From the NCBI GenBank assembly GCA_902774845.1, contig CACYJU010000003.1, forward strand, positions 62,001 to 126,000: a DNA stretch of 64,000 nt. The letters are read 5' to 3'. Within the stretch, counting starts at the first letter, position 1, and every line of letters begins with the position of its first letter. This stretch comes from an uncultured Bacteroidota bacterium. Lineage in GTDB: Bacteria > Bacteroidota > Bacteroidia > Bacteroidales > P3. The translations under genes and the position numbers were made by a program. Positions 15,888-23,965 of the stretch are shown here, in pieces. The notes beneath the pieces were generated by a model that did not search any database, was not told the origin of the DNA, and saw only the letters and a list, made by a program, of their open reading frames with translations.

Positions 15888-17132
15888 ATGAAACAAAAAC
15901 TCTCATATTTAACAATCTTATGGGTTGGAGTCGCACTGTGGCTGGGGTCGATAATCATTCAGATCGTCCTATCCCTTTGCGGCTACGAGACCGTCAGTCA
16001 GGATGGGCTGACCGAGGTGCTGGAAAACTTAAAAAAGATAGTTCCCATTGTGGTGATATTGGTGCTCTTCGGGATTCTTATACCGATTCTCGAAGAGTTC
16101 ATGTTCCGCTATTGGATAAAAAGCAAGAAAAGAGTAATGACCATAGTGTTGTTCGCCGTGATGAGTGCCACTGTGGCGTTCAGCTCCTTCTGGTGGCTTG
16201 GCGTGGCAGGGTTCCTGCTGTGCCTCTTGCTCGACTTGTTTTTGCGGAACCGCCCCAACGCTCGGACAATCTCACTTATGCTTGCCACGTCACTGCTTTT
16301 CGCCTCGGCGCATATCAAGGAGTTCTCACAGTTCAACGTCAGTACGGTATTCAGCCTTACCGACCTGTTCGGAATGGCTCTGGTGGCCAGCTGGCTGATT
16401 TACAATTGGGGGTTCTGGTGGGCATGTCTGCTGCATGTACTGAACAACACAGTGGCGCTGCTGCTGATCCTTCTGGCTCCAGCCTCATCATCTGTGCTGA
16501 TAGAGTCGCGTCTGGACACTCATCAGTATTCTTCAGTTTTGACTCCCATATCGGGCGACACCATAGCAGTCCGACAGCTCAACGACAGCACGGTGGTCGT
16601 AATGGGCGAGTTGCCCAGCATAGCCTTATATCTTGTTGAAGAATTCCATCCAGACATAATCCACCATACGTATTCACCTACTGAATTCTTCAGGCTGGGG
16701 GATGACTTCAAGAAAGGATCCAGTTGGAAATACACCTTGACCTTCCACGACAGTATTCCATACGGGCATGCACCACAACTGGTGACCGATTTCGCCGACC
16801 TTGCCGACATTCATATTGACACCACATACAAAAACGTTTATATACTCGGAATCGAGGACAGTTCGAAAGCGGGCGTCACCACTGAAACCACCTGCCGAAA
16901 CTTCGCGGAGTTGGCGGAAGATATCAGGATATCGTACGACTGTCCTGTGGTATTGGAGGAGGGCATCGACGCACTCTCCCCGATAAGCTACGAGTGGGAC
17001 CTCTTCACCTATCCCTACGAGACAGAGAGACTCACTCCCGTGCTCTCAGAGAAGTTGGGACTGTACCTGCGCAAATCGGACACACGGAAGATACCGGTCA
17101 TCACATTTTCGTATGGTGCCATGAGGAAATAG
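15888..17132 (+). CDS. CPBP-family intramembrane protease with C-terminal extension
   Basis: 414 residues. The first 205 form a multi-span CPBP (Abi/Rce1-type) domain with all three motifs: E69 E70 xxx R74 in LEEFMFR, F138xxxH142 in FASAH, and H183xxxN187 in LHVLNN. The remaining 210 residues are a hydrophilic extension (SSVLTPISGDTIAVRQLND to VITFSYGAMRK) not usual in the family. CPBP proteins cleave membrane-embedded substrates such as prenylated or regulatory proteins. It follows a set of lipoprotein, ECF sigma and membrane-protein genes on the same strand, so regulated intramembrane proteolysis is a possible role. A terminator-like hairpin follows at 17184. Confidence 0.85.
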   Translation: MKQKLSYLTILWVGVALWLGSIIIQIVLSLCGYETVSQDGLTEVLENLKKIVPIVVILVLFGILIPILEEFMFRYWIKSKKRVMTIVLFAVMSATVAFSSFWWLGVAGFLLCLLLDLFLRNRPNARTISLMLATSLLFASAHIKEFSQFNVSTVFSLTDLFGMALVASWLIYNWGFWWACLLHVLNNTVALLLILLAPASSSVLIESRLDTHQYSSVLTPISGDTIAVRQLNDSTVVVMGELPSIALYLVEEFHPDIIHHTYSPTEFFRLGDDFKKGSSWKYTLTFHDSIPYGHAPQLVTDFADLADIHIDTTYKNVYILGIEDSSKAGVTTETTCRNFAELAEDIRISYDCPVVLEEGIDALSPISYEWDLFTYPYETERLTPVLSEKLGLYLRKSDTRKIPVITFSYGAMRK

Positions 17133-17137
17133 TTATG

Positions 17138-17169
17138 GAATGCTTGAATGTCTGAATGCTTGAGTGCTA
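17138..17169. repeat. 8-bp tandem array, four units
   Basis: GAATGCTT, GAATGTCT, GAATGCTT and GAGTGCTA, just after the CPBP stop codon. Confidence 0.8.
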
Positions 17170-17183
17170 GGATGACTAACAAA

Positions 17184-17215
17184 GGCACCCCTCGCAAGAG
17201 GAGTGCCTTTTTTGT
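17184..17215. terminator. Terminator-like hairpin, second (inverted) copy
   Basis: GGCACCCCTC and GAGGAGTGCC form a stem, followed by TTTTTTG on the plus strand. Exact reverse complement of 2237-2260. It lies between convergent genes and could serve both. Confidence 0.75.
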
Positions 17216-17255
17216 TTTCGTTTTGGTTATCGTTATCGTTAAGGTTATCGTTATC

Positions 17256-17882
17256 CTACCTTTCCAGCTTGAGGCGGATGTTCTGTGCCAGGAATTCGGC
17301 CACCTGGTCGAGGTCCATACCTGTGATGTTGAAGACGAAGTCGTAGTTGCGCAGGTCGTAGCGGGATGAGTCGGTGACGTTCTTGACGAAGGTGTCACGT
17401 CCTTTGTCGATGCGGTCCATCGTCTTCTCGGCTTCGGCTGCGTCGACATTCAGCTTCGAGGCGATACGTGCGATACGGGCCTCGCGGTCGGCGCGGAGGA
17501 AGAGGTGCAGGGCGTCGGGATCGTCGCGGAAGATATGGAAGCCGGCGCGTCCGACGATGATGCAACTATCTTTCTCGGCGAGCTCGCGGAGGGCGCGTGC
17601 CTCGGCATAGTAGAGGCTCAGGGGCGTGGCGTCGGGCTTGGAGCTGACGGCATGGCCTACGGCGCCGAACTGCTGATAGAAGCGGCAGAAGTCGCTCCAC
17701 CAGTTGACCTTCTGCGCCTTGACCTCCTCCATGTGCTCGACGGTCATGTCGAACTGCTTGGCGATGGTTTCGAGCATCTCGCGGCTGTATACTTTCAGGC
17801 CCAGCTTCTCGCCGAGCAACCTGGCTACCTCACCGCCGCCGCTGCCATACTGGCGGTTGATGGTTATGATAATCTTGTTCAT
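17256..17882 (-). CDS. Cytidylate kinase-like family protein
   Basis: 208 residues. A P-loop-like start, INRQYGSGGGEVARLLGEKLG, fits the cytidylate-kinase-2 family, followed by VYSREMLETIAKQ, a Tyr/Glu-rich helix region, and SCIIVGRAGFHIFRDDPDALHLFLRADREARIARI (LID/NMP-like area). The last part is DSSRYDLRNYDFVFNITGMDLDQVAEFL. Members are widespread in Bacteroidetes with unproved substrates. Normal family length. It is followed by nothing on its strand and convergent with the CPBP gene. Confidence 0.88.
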   Translation of the reverse strand: MNKIIITINRQYGSGGGEVARLLGEKLGLKVYSREMLETIAKQFDMTVEHMEEVKAQKVNWWSDFCRFYQQFGAVGHAVSSKPDATPLSLYYAEARALRELAEKDSCIIVGRAGFHIFRDDPDALHLFLRADREARIARIASKLNVDAAEAEKTMDRIDKGRDTFVKNVTDSSRYDLRNYDFVFNITGMDLDQVAEFLAQNIRLKLER

Positions 17883-17894
17883 GATGATAAAAGA

Positions 17895-17942
17895 AAATGC
17901 TTGAATGCTTGAATGCTTGAATGCTTGAGTGTGGGAATGTGT
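17895..17942. repeat. 8-bp tandem array, six units
   Basis: AAATGCTT, three GAATGCTT, GAGTGTGG and GAATGTGT. It lies 2 bp from the stop of the truncated kinase-like gene at 17945. Confidence 0.85.
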
Positions 17943-17944
17943 TG

Positions 17945-18382
17945 TCAGGTGGTTTGTTCTTTTAACACGGCTGGCGAGCCATCCCGATAATACACCTTTG
18001 CCTCCGCTCCCTGAGCAATCATAGGGCCAAAACCCTTGCGTAACACGCTATCCGAGGATTCGACCCATAGACGAGCCTCTCTTGCCCATTGCTCTATTAA
18101 TTGTTCCTGAAGTTGGTCTATTTGCCAGTTTGTTGGGACTCCTTGGCTGCCTGCAACATCGCCACTTGCTGCAAGGCTTCTTGCAGCGTAGCCTGCGACG
18201 ATGGACGCCCCAATGAGAGCCGAACCTGCCTTACAGAGTCCTGCATGCTCTTGTTGATTAAATCGAGGAAAGTCTGCGGATCCATTTTCTATGCTGTTTA
18301 CAAAACCATCTATGAGTTGTAGTGTCGATGGATTGAAACCATCAGCCGCTATTGCGTCATATATGTCTTGAATAGAATTCAT
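17945..18382 (-). pseudogene. Truncated polyvalent-kinase-like protein (N-terminal fragment)
   Basis: 145 residues. The start is MNSIQDIYDAIAADGFNPSTLQLIDGF, with an Ala/Gly-rich middle (AGSALIGASIVAGYAARSLAASGDVAG). The end reads GPMIAQGAEAKVYYRDGSPAVLKEQTT and then stops. The GAEAKVYY..VLK segment is the glycine-rich loop and lysine that open the kinase-like domain of mobile-element 'putative polyvalent' or HipA-like proteins. Those domains normally continue for over 100 residues, so the catalytic part is gone. The stop lies 2 bp before an octamer array, which marks a likely deletion junction. Family identification is moderate. Confidence 0.6.
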
Positions 18383-18707
18383 TATAATTCAATAACGTCT
18401 TGACAGCAGAATTATTGCATAATGACCGAAGTGATTGCGCGAATGATTGTTCACGTTTCATGATGGAAGAAGTTAATAGATGATAGATAATAGTTGAGGA
18501 ATTAACTTTATGGTCGGCCTAAAGGGCTGACTATCGTCGTCCTCGAACGCGACTCGGCCATCCCTGAGCAAGCTCAGATGGCGCTCGCTGCTTACTCGGT
18601 TCAAAATCTTTCGAAAATCCCAATTAAAATCTTCCAATTTTTGCTTTAATTATTTTCTGATAGATTTTTTATTGATTTTGAGCGGAGCGACCCTCTTTTT
18701 ATAGTTC

Positions 18708-18733
18708 TTGGCAGAGCCAAACGGCAAAGCCGA
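18708..18733. repeat. Dispersed double-hairpin element, copy 2 (inverted)
   Basis: CTTGGCAGAGCCAA followed by ACGGCAAAGCCG is the reverse-complement arrangement of 2790-2815. Confidence 0.7.
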
Positions 18734-18790
18734 TAACAAGCACTCACACATTCACACAATCACGCATTAACACATTCCCACAATTTTTCG

Positions 18791-18798
18791 TAACTTTG
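18791..18798 (+). promoter_or_regulatory. -7 box for tsaD, nearly leaderless
   Basis: TAACTTTG ends only 8 bp before the ATG at 18807. Transcription from it would start within a few bases of the start codon. Confidence 0.65.
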
Positions 18799-18806
18799 CA
18801 AACGCT

Positions 18807-19811
18807 ATGAGTATACTTCTCGCAATAGAATCATCATGTGACGACACGTCGGCGGCGGTGCTGAGGGATCAGTATCTGCTTTCGAACGTGATAGCCTCGC
18901 AGGAGGTGCACCGCCGCTATGGCGGGGTGGTGCCGGAGCTGGCTTCGAGGGCGCACCAGCAGAACATCGTACCGGTGGTGGACGAGGCCGTAAGGCAGGC
19001 GGGCATCGAACTGAAAGAGATAGACGCGGTGGCCTTCACCCGTGGGCCAGGACTGCTGGGATCGCTGCTGGTGGGCGTGTCGTTCGCCAAAGGGCTCTCG
19101 CAGGCGCTGGAGAGGCCTATCATCGAGGTGAACCACCTGCAGGCTCACGTGCTGTCGCACTTCATCAAGCTGGACGAGAGCACGCAGACGCCGCAGTTTC
19201 CCTTCATCTGCCTCCTGGTGTCGGGCGGTCACACTCAGATAATGCTCTTCAGGGACCATTTCGACTATGAGATACTCGGACAGACCATCGACGACGCGGC
19301 GGGGGAAGCCATAGACAAGGCGGCGAAGATCATGGACCTTGGCTATCCCGGCGGCCCCATCATCGACGAGCTGGCGCAGAAGGGCAACCCCGACGCCTAC
19401 CATTTCGCCACGCCTAACATACCCGACTACGACTACAGCTTCAGCGGCATCAAGACGTCGTTCCTCTACTTCCTGCGCGACCAGCTGAAGGACGATCCCG
19501 ACTTCATCGAACACCACAAGGAGGACCTCTGCGCCTCGATACAGAACACGATAGTGTCGTTCCTGATGAAGAAGCTGGAGAAGGCGGTGCTGAAACACCA
19601 TGTGCGCCAGGTGGCGATAGCCGGCGGCGTGTCGGCCAACTCGCTGCTGCGCCAGAGGGTGACGGAGGCGGGCCGGCGTCACGGCTGGACGGTCTTCGTG
19701 CCCCAGAGGAAATTCTGTACGGACAACGCTGCGATGGTTGGCATCGCGGCCTATTTCAAATACCTGAGGGGCGAGTTCGCCGACATCTCCCTCCCACCCT
19801 ACGCAAGATAG
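18807..19811 (+). CDS. tsaD: tRNA threonylcarbamoyladenosine synthase subunit TsaD
   Basis: 334 residues, full length. TsaD transfers the threonylcarbamoyl group to A37 of ANN-decoding tRNAs, with TsaB and TsaE. Seen: LAIESSCDDTSAAVL at the N-terminus, metal-binding H110 and H114 in NHLQAH, SGGHTQIML, the GGPIIDELAQKG and SFSGIKTS regions, and AIAGGVSANSLLRQR with CTDNAAMVGIAA near the end. TsaE is encoded at 51256. PorP and OmpA genes follow within 10 and 48 bp and may share its transcript. Confidence 0.97.
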   Translation: MSILLAIESSCDDTSAAVLRDQYLLSNVIASQEVHRRYGGVVPELASRAHQQNIVPVVDEAVRQAGIELKEIDAVAFTRGPGLLGSLLVGVSFAKGLSQALERPIIEVNHLQAHVLSHFIKLDESTQTPQFPFICLLVSGGHTQIMLFRDHFDYEILGQTIDDAAGEAIDKAAKIMDLGYPGGPIIDELAQKGNPDAYHFATPNIPDYDYSFSGIKTSFLYFLRDQLKDDPDFIEHHKEDLCASIQNTIVSFLMKKLEKAVLKHHVRQVAIAGGVSANSLLRQRVTEAGRRHGWTVFVPQRKFCTDNAAMVGIAAYFKYLRGEFADISLPPYAR

Positions 19812-19821
19812 CTCTACGACC

Positions 19822-20835
19822 TTGGCTCACGGCATACATAAACCGACCGTAAAGCGGCACCTCGTCATGGGGGTGGCGCTGCTGCTGTGGGTGCTGGCCG
19901 CAGGACGGAGCGTGGCGCAGGACATTCACTTCTCGCAAGCCGACTACATACAGGTGCTCACCAACCCCGCCTACTCGGGATTCTTCGACGGGCAGGGGCG
20001 CTTCGGCATCATCTACCGCAACCAGTGGGCTACGGTGCACGACCCGTTCCAGACGATAGCCGCCACCGTGGAGGTGCCGGTATACCAGAACAAATACCAC
20101 CGCTATGGGCTTGCCCTCGGCGGATATGTCTATGCTGACAAGGCGGGAAGCCTCTCCTACGGCACCATCTCGGGCGACCTGATCTTCTCCTTCTACAAGG
20201 CGCTCAACACCCGCAACGACAACATCTTCTCCCTGGCCGTCATGGGTGGCTTCAACCACGCGGGTTTCGACCCCAGCAACGCGCTGATGGAAGACCCGTC
20301 GGAGCAGTTCGAGCGGGAGCATATCAACTACCCCACCGTGGGCGCGGGCGCGGCTTTCTACAGCCAGCTGAACAACGACCTAACGATGAAGATAGGCCTC
20401 GCGGCATATAACCTCAACCGTCCGAAGCTGACCTACTTCGAAGAGGACAACACGCGCCTCGAGATGCGATTCAACGCCTACCTGCGCTTCGAATGGCGGT
20501 TCGCCCCTCAGTGGTCGCTCATGCCACTGGCGATGGCACAGATACAGAAGAAAAACACGGAGGTGCTCTTCGGCACGGACGCCAAATACTTCATCGACGA
20601 GAGCTACAGCCGCAACCTGGCCCTGCAGTTCGGCGCCGCCTACCGCTGGGCCGACGCGCTGGTGTTCGACATAGCGCTGCACTACAACGCCCTCACCTTC
20701 TTCTTCCTCTACGACGCCAACCTCTCGAAGCTGGCGCCGGCATCGAAGTCGGTGGGCGCCTTCGAGATAGGACTGATTTACCACCTGAACCGCAAGAAAG
20801 CCAAACGGAAGGCGCTGCCGTGTCCGATAATCTGA
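19822..20835 (+). CDS. PorP/SprF-family T9SS outer-membrane protein
   Basis: 337 residues from a TTG at 19822. The first ATG (19867) would remove the basic residues (VKRH) before the signal-peptide core VMGVALLLWVLAAGRSVAQ. The mature start DIHFSQADYIQVLTNPAYSGFFDGQGRFGIIYRNQW is the signature of the PorP/SprF family, beta-barrel proteins associated with type IX secretion and gliding. The rest alternates barrel strands (NDLTMKIGLAAYNLN, FEIGLIYHLNRKKAKRKAL). It begins 10 bp after tsaD and is followed by an OmpA/PD40 gene, the usual PorP-PorE-like pairing. Confidence 0.92.
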   Translation: MAHGIHKPTVKRHLVMGVALLLWVLAAGRSVAQDIHFSQADYIQVLTNPAYSGFFDGQGRFGIIYRNQWATVHDPFQTIAATVEVPVYQNKYHRYGLALGGYVYADKAGSLSYGTISGDLIFSFYKALNTRNDNIFSLAVMGGFNHAGFDPSNALMEDPSEQFEREHINYPTVGAGAAFYSQLNNDLTMKIGLAAYNLNRPKLTYFEEDNTRLEMRFNAYLRFEWRFAPQWSLMPLAMAQIQKKNTEVLFGTDAKYFIDESYSRNLALQFGAAYRWADALVFDIALHYNALTFFFLYDANLSKLAPASKSVGAFEIGLIYHLNRKKAKRKALPCPII

Positions 20836-20850
20836 TTGCTTGATTGGTGC

Positions 20851-20865
20851 GTGCCCGCACAGGGC
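20851..20865. repeat. Short repeat GTGCCCGCACAGGGC
   Basis: An identical 15-mer lies at 2269-2282 and flanking bases. GCCC and GGGC can pair across GCACA. Both copies are intergenic. Confidence 0.5.
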
Positions 20866-20883
20866 GTTAATTTGATTGCTTGA

Positions 20884-22485
20884 ATGAATACCATGTATAA
20901 GAGAATACTGAACATAATCGTCTTTTGCTGTCTGCTGACTTCGGTGAGCGCTCAGGTGGCTCGCTACGAGGTGACCCACGAGGGCCGCAAGGTGAACACG
21001 CCGGGGAGCGAGTCGGGACCTGTGAGGGTGGGCGACACGCTCTACTACTCAAGCCTGCAGGAGGTGAGCGAGAGCGGAGGATATATAGACTTCGGCATCA
21101 CCATCATGAGGGTGTTCAAATCGCACGTGTCGGAGAACAACAAGCTCTCGTCGGGCGAGCCCCTCACCACGGGCATCAACCACCCCAGCCGCCACAGCGG
21201 CAACGTGGCCTTCGACCAGCGGAACGACATCATCTACTTCACCCGCTGCCGCATGGACAACAACGAGTCGTACCAGAACGAGATATACTACATGAAGCTG
21301 AAGAACGGGAAGTGGGAGAAGCCGCAACGCATGGGAGGCGAGGTGAACAAGCGCGGCTACAACTCGACCCACCCCACCGTAGCTTACCTGCCCGACGGCG
21401 CCACGATACTCTACTTCGCCTCCGACCGCCCGGGCGGACTCGGCGGCATGGACATCTGGTATGTGACCGTGAACGAAAGGGAGGTGGGCCTCCCCACCAA
21501 CCTCGGGGCTCCCGTCAACTCGGAACACGACGAGATAACCCCCTTCTACGACCTGGACGACGGCATCCTCTACTTCTCGAGCAACCGACCCGGCGGAGTG
21601 GGCAAGCACGACATCTACTCATCGCGCGGCGGACGCAACAGCTGGCGCGAACCGGAGCACATGCCCAAGCCGGTCAACTCGGTGGAGGACGACCTCTACT
21701 TCACCGTCAACGACCACTCGGCGTCGCTCGGCAAAGAGCGCACGGGATACCTCACCTCGAACCGCAGCGACTCGTACTTCATCCACGACACCTCGTGCTG
21801 CCACGACATCTACCGCTGGGACTTCTCGCTCGTCGACACCACGCCCATTGCGCAGGCGCCGAAGAAGGTGGAGAAACCCGTCGAGGACACCTGCCCCTGC
21901 AAGCAGGCTCGCCGTCTGCTGCCCATCAAACTCTTCTTCCACAACGACGAGCCCAACCCGCGCTGCACCGACACCACCACGACCCTCACCTACTTCCAGA
22001 CATACAACTCGTATATGTTCAAACGGCAGGATTACCGCAACCGCCAGAACGAGATCGAGGACACCACCGAGCGCAGCATGGCGCTGGCGACGCTGGAGAG
22101 CTTCTTCGGCGAGGTGCAGTATAACAGCGAGAAATTCGAGCACTTCATCCACCTGCTGGCACAAGACATACTCGATGGGCGCCATGTGGTGCTCACCGTC
22201 GGCGGCTACGCCAGCCCTCTCCACAGCTCGGAATATAACGTCAACCTCTCGAAACGCCGCATCGCCACCATCGTCAACCAGCTGAAAGAATACAACGGAG
22301 GGATGCTGAAACGCATCATGGGTCAGCCGGGAAGCGGAAGCCTCGAGATAAAGCGGGCGCCTCAGGGCAGCTCGACCGCTCCGAAAGAGGTGAGCGCAAG
22401 CGCGAAAGACCAGCTGCACAGCGTCTACAGCGTGGACGCCGCCCGCGAGCGCAGGATCGAGATCCTGGAATACGAATACCAATAA
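20884..22485 (+). CDS. OmpA-family protein with PD40 repeats (PorE-like)
   Basis: 533 residues. Signal peptide to about 23 (IIVFCCLLTSVSAQ). PD40/WD40-like beta-propeller units from about 95 to 290: DIIYFTRCRMDN, TILYFASDRPGGLGGMDIWYVTV and GILYFSSNRPGGVGKHDIYSSRGG. A Cys-rich connector (DTCPCKQARRLLP) follows, then a C-terminal peptidoglycan-binding OmpA-like domain (about 420-530, HVVLTVGGYASPLHSSEYNVNLSKRRI). This order matches PorE-type proteins that tie the T9SS to peptidoglycan, although PorE also carries a TPR, which I do not see. It sits directly after the PorP/SprF gene and is convergent with the FAH gene. Confidence 0.88.
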   Translation: MNTMYKRILNIIVFCCLLTSVSAQVARYEVTHEGRKVNTPGSESGPVRVGDTLYYSSLQEVSESGGYIDFGITIMRVFKSHVSENNKLSSGEPLTTGINHPSRHSGNVAFDQRNDIIYFTRCRMDNNESYQNEIYYMKLKNGKWEKPQRMGGEVNKRGYNSTHPTVAYLPDGATILYFASDRPGGLGGMDIWYVTVNEREVGLPTNLGAPVNSEHDEITPFYDLDDGILYFSSNRPGGVGKHDIYSSRGGRNSWREPEHMPKPVNSVEDDLYFTVNDHSASLGKERTGYLTSNRSDSYFIHDTSCCHDIYRWDFSLVDTTPIAQAPKKVEKPVEDTCPCKQARRLLPIKLFFHNDEPNPRCTDTTTTLTYFQTYNSYMFKRQDYRNRQNEIEDTTERSMALATLESFFGEVQYNSEKFEHFIHLLAQDILDGRHVVLTVGGYASPLHSSEYNVNLSKRRIATIVNQLKEYNGGMLKRIMGQPGSGSLEIKRAPQGSSTAPKEVSASAKDQLHSVYSVDAARERRIEILEYEYQ

Positions 22486-22491
22486 AAGAAA

Positions 22492-23052
22492 CTACTTCAC
22501 CTTCAACGAAAGCTCCACATCGGAACCTATCCGGGCGTGGAGTGTGTCGCCTATGGTTATGGGAGGCGTCTGCACCCCGCAGGAGAGCATAAGCCAGTCG
22601 CCCGTCTTGAGCTTTATGGTTTGTGATATATAAGAAAGAGCCTCGTCGACGAGGTCGGCGGAGACAGCGGAGCCAGAGAGCGGCTGGCCGTTTACTCGGA
22701 GCTCAGGCAGCTGACCCAGGAGACGGCTTTTGTCTACGGTGTCGGAGATCGTGAGCGACTCGTCGAAGGAGGTGGCGAAAGTCCAGGGAAGCCCCTCGTG
22801 CTGAGCCGACTGGAGGAGGTCGGCGGCGACAAACTCTATCGCCACACCCATCTGCGAATAGTAGCGGTCGGCAAAACGTCGTTCAACGCACTTTCCTATG
22901 CGGTCGACGCGGACAGCCAGACGCAGGCGCGCCACGATGCTGTCGGAAAAGTCGGGAAGGAAGAAGGGAAGGCGCTTCAGATTAAGCGTATTGTCGGGCT
23001 TGAGATAAACCACAGGCCGCTCGCCCACACTATCGACACAGAGGACTTTCAC
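22492..23052 (-). CDS. Degenerate fumarylacetoacetate-hydrolase-family protein
   Basis: 186 residues from a GTG at 23052. The FAH fold is recognisable: RPVVYLKPDNTLNLKRLPFFLPDF, RVDRIGKCVERRFADRYYSQMGVAIEFVAADLL, GLPWTFATSFDESLTISD and KTGDWLMLSCGVQTPPITIGDTL. The family's metal ligands (E-x-E, then D) correspond here to R42, R44 and E73. The GTP-x-GVG-type loop is replaced by SCGVQTPP, and about ten residues of the N-terminal active-site segment are missing. It is unlikely to have the usual hydrolase or isomerase activity. Last gene of the minus-strand operon that starts at 26298. Confidence 0.75.
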   Translation of the reverse strand: MKVLCVDSVGERPVVYLKPDNTLNLKRLPFFLPDFSDSIVARLRLAVRVDRIGKCVERRFADRYYSQMGVAIEFVAADLLQSAQHEGLPWTFATSFDESLTISDTVDKSRLLGQLPELRVNGQPLSGSAVSADLVDEALSYISQTIKLKTGDWLMLSCGVQTPPITIGDTLHARIGSDVELSLKVK

Positions 23053-23068
23053 TATCGAACGGAATAGA

Positions 23069-23929
23069 TCACGAAAGGCCCCACTGCATCTTGAGCTGGT
23101 CGATCTTCTGCTTCTTCATACCCTCATAGATGTCGGTGATAATCTTCTTGGTATAGAGCGGGAAGTCGGACTTCATCATCCAGTCGTAATAGGAGGGCTC
23201 ACGCTGGAAGACCGAAGCGACGGGCTCGCCTTTGTACTTGCCGAAGTTGAACACCTCGCGCCCCTGCTTGTCGATGCCTATATGTCCGGCGAGGTCGGCC
23301 CACTGGGCGGCGGTGGTGAAGCGGCTCAGCGCGTCGACATCGTTCACCACAGGGCAGGAGGTCTTGCCGTCGCGGTCGGTGAACTCGACATCCTTGTAGC
23401 GGTCGAGCTGGGCTTTGAGCACCTCGTAGGTGGCCAGCGTGTCGGCATCGGCGGAGTGCGCGTTGTCGAGGTTCTTGCCGCAATAGAAGGTGTAGGCGGC
23501 CTTGAGGGTGCGCTGCTCCATCTTGTGGAAGATATTCTGCACGTCGACAAGGCGGCGTCGCTTGACATCGAAATCGATGCCCACACGGAGGAACTCCTCG
23601 ACGAGCATCGGCACGTCGAACTTGTTACTGTTGTAGCCCGCCAGGTCGGCGTCGCCGATGAACTGCAGCAGGCGTGGCGCGAGCTCCTTGAAGGAGGGTT
23701 TGTCTTTCACGTCGCTGTCGTGGATGCCGTGTACGGCGGTACTCTCTTCGGGGATATGGAGGGTCTTGCCGTTCTGATCGACGGGACGCACCCGCTCGAC
23801 AAGGGTTTCACAGCTATTGTCGGGATTCACCTTGTGGAGGCATATCTCCACTATATGGTCGTGACCTACGACAACGCCCGTTGTCTCGAGGTCGAAAAAG
23901 ACGAGAGGTTTGGTGAGGTTGAGTTCCAT
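23069..23929 (-). CDS. DnaQ-like 3'-5' exonuclease
   Basis: 286 residues. DEDDh exonuclease motifs: FFDLETTG (Exo I) near residue 11, AGYNSNKFDVPML (Exo II) near 96, and HSADADTLATYEVL (Exo III) near 158. The remaining 100 residues are a C-terminal extension including FGKYKGEPVASVFQREPSYYDWMMKSDFP, a module seen in Bacteroidetes exonucleases. It probably acts in DNA repair or RNA trimming; no polymerase domain is attached. Lies 36 bp after kdsA. Confidence 0.9.
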   Translation of the reverse strand: MELNLTKPLVFFDLETTGVVVGHDHIVEICLHKVNPDNSCETLVERVRPVDQNGKTLHIPEESTAVHGIHDSDVKDKPSFKELAPRLLQFIGDADLAGYNSNKFDVPMLVEEFLRVGIDFDVKRRRLVDVQNIFHKMEQRTLKAAYTFYCGKNLDNAHSADADTLATYEVLKAQLDRYKDVEFTDRDGKTSCPVVNDVDALSRFTTAAQWADLAGHIGIDKQGREVFNFGKYKGEPVASVFQREPSYYDWMMKSDFPLYTKKIITDIYEGMKKQKIDQLKMQWGLS

Positions 23930-23965
23930 GATATCGGGAGTTTTTCGATGTGTGTGCGTGTGTGT

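Larger units (their letters stand above)
18383..18806. other. Intergenic region upstream of tsaD
   Basis: 424 bases without a gene. Contains a hairpin with CTGAGCAAGCTCAG (about 18558-18581), the dispersed double hairpin at 18708-18733, octamer-type words at 18738-18780 (CACTCACACATTCACAC), and the tsaD promoter. The GC-rich stretch 18530-18600 differs from the AT-rich rest and may be a remnant. Confidence 0.6.
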
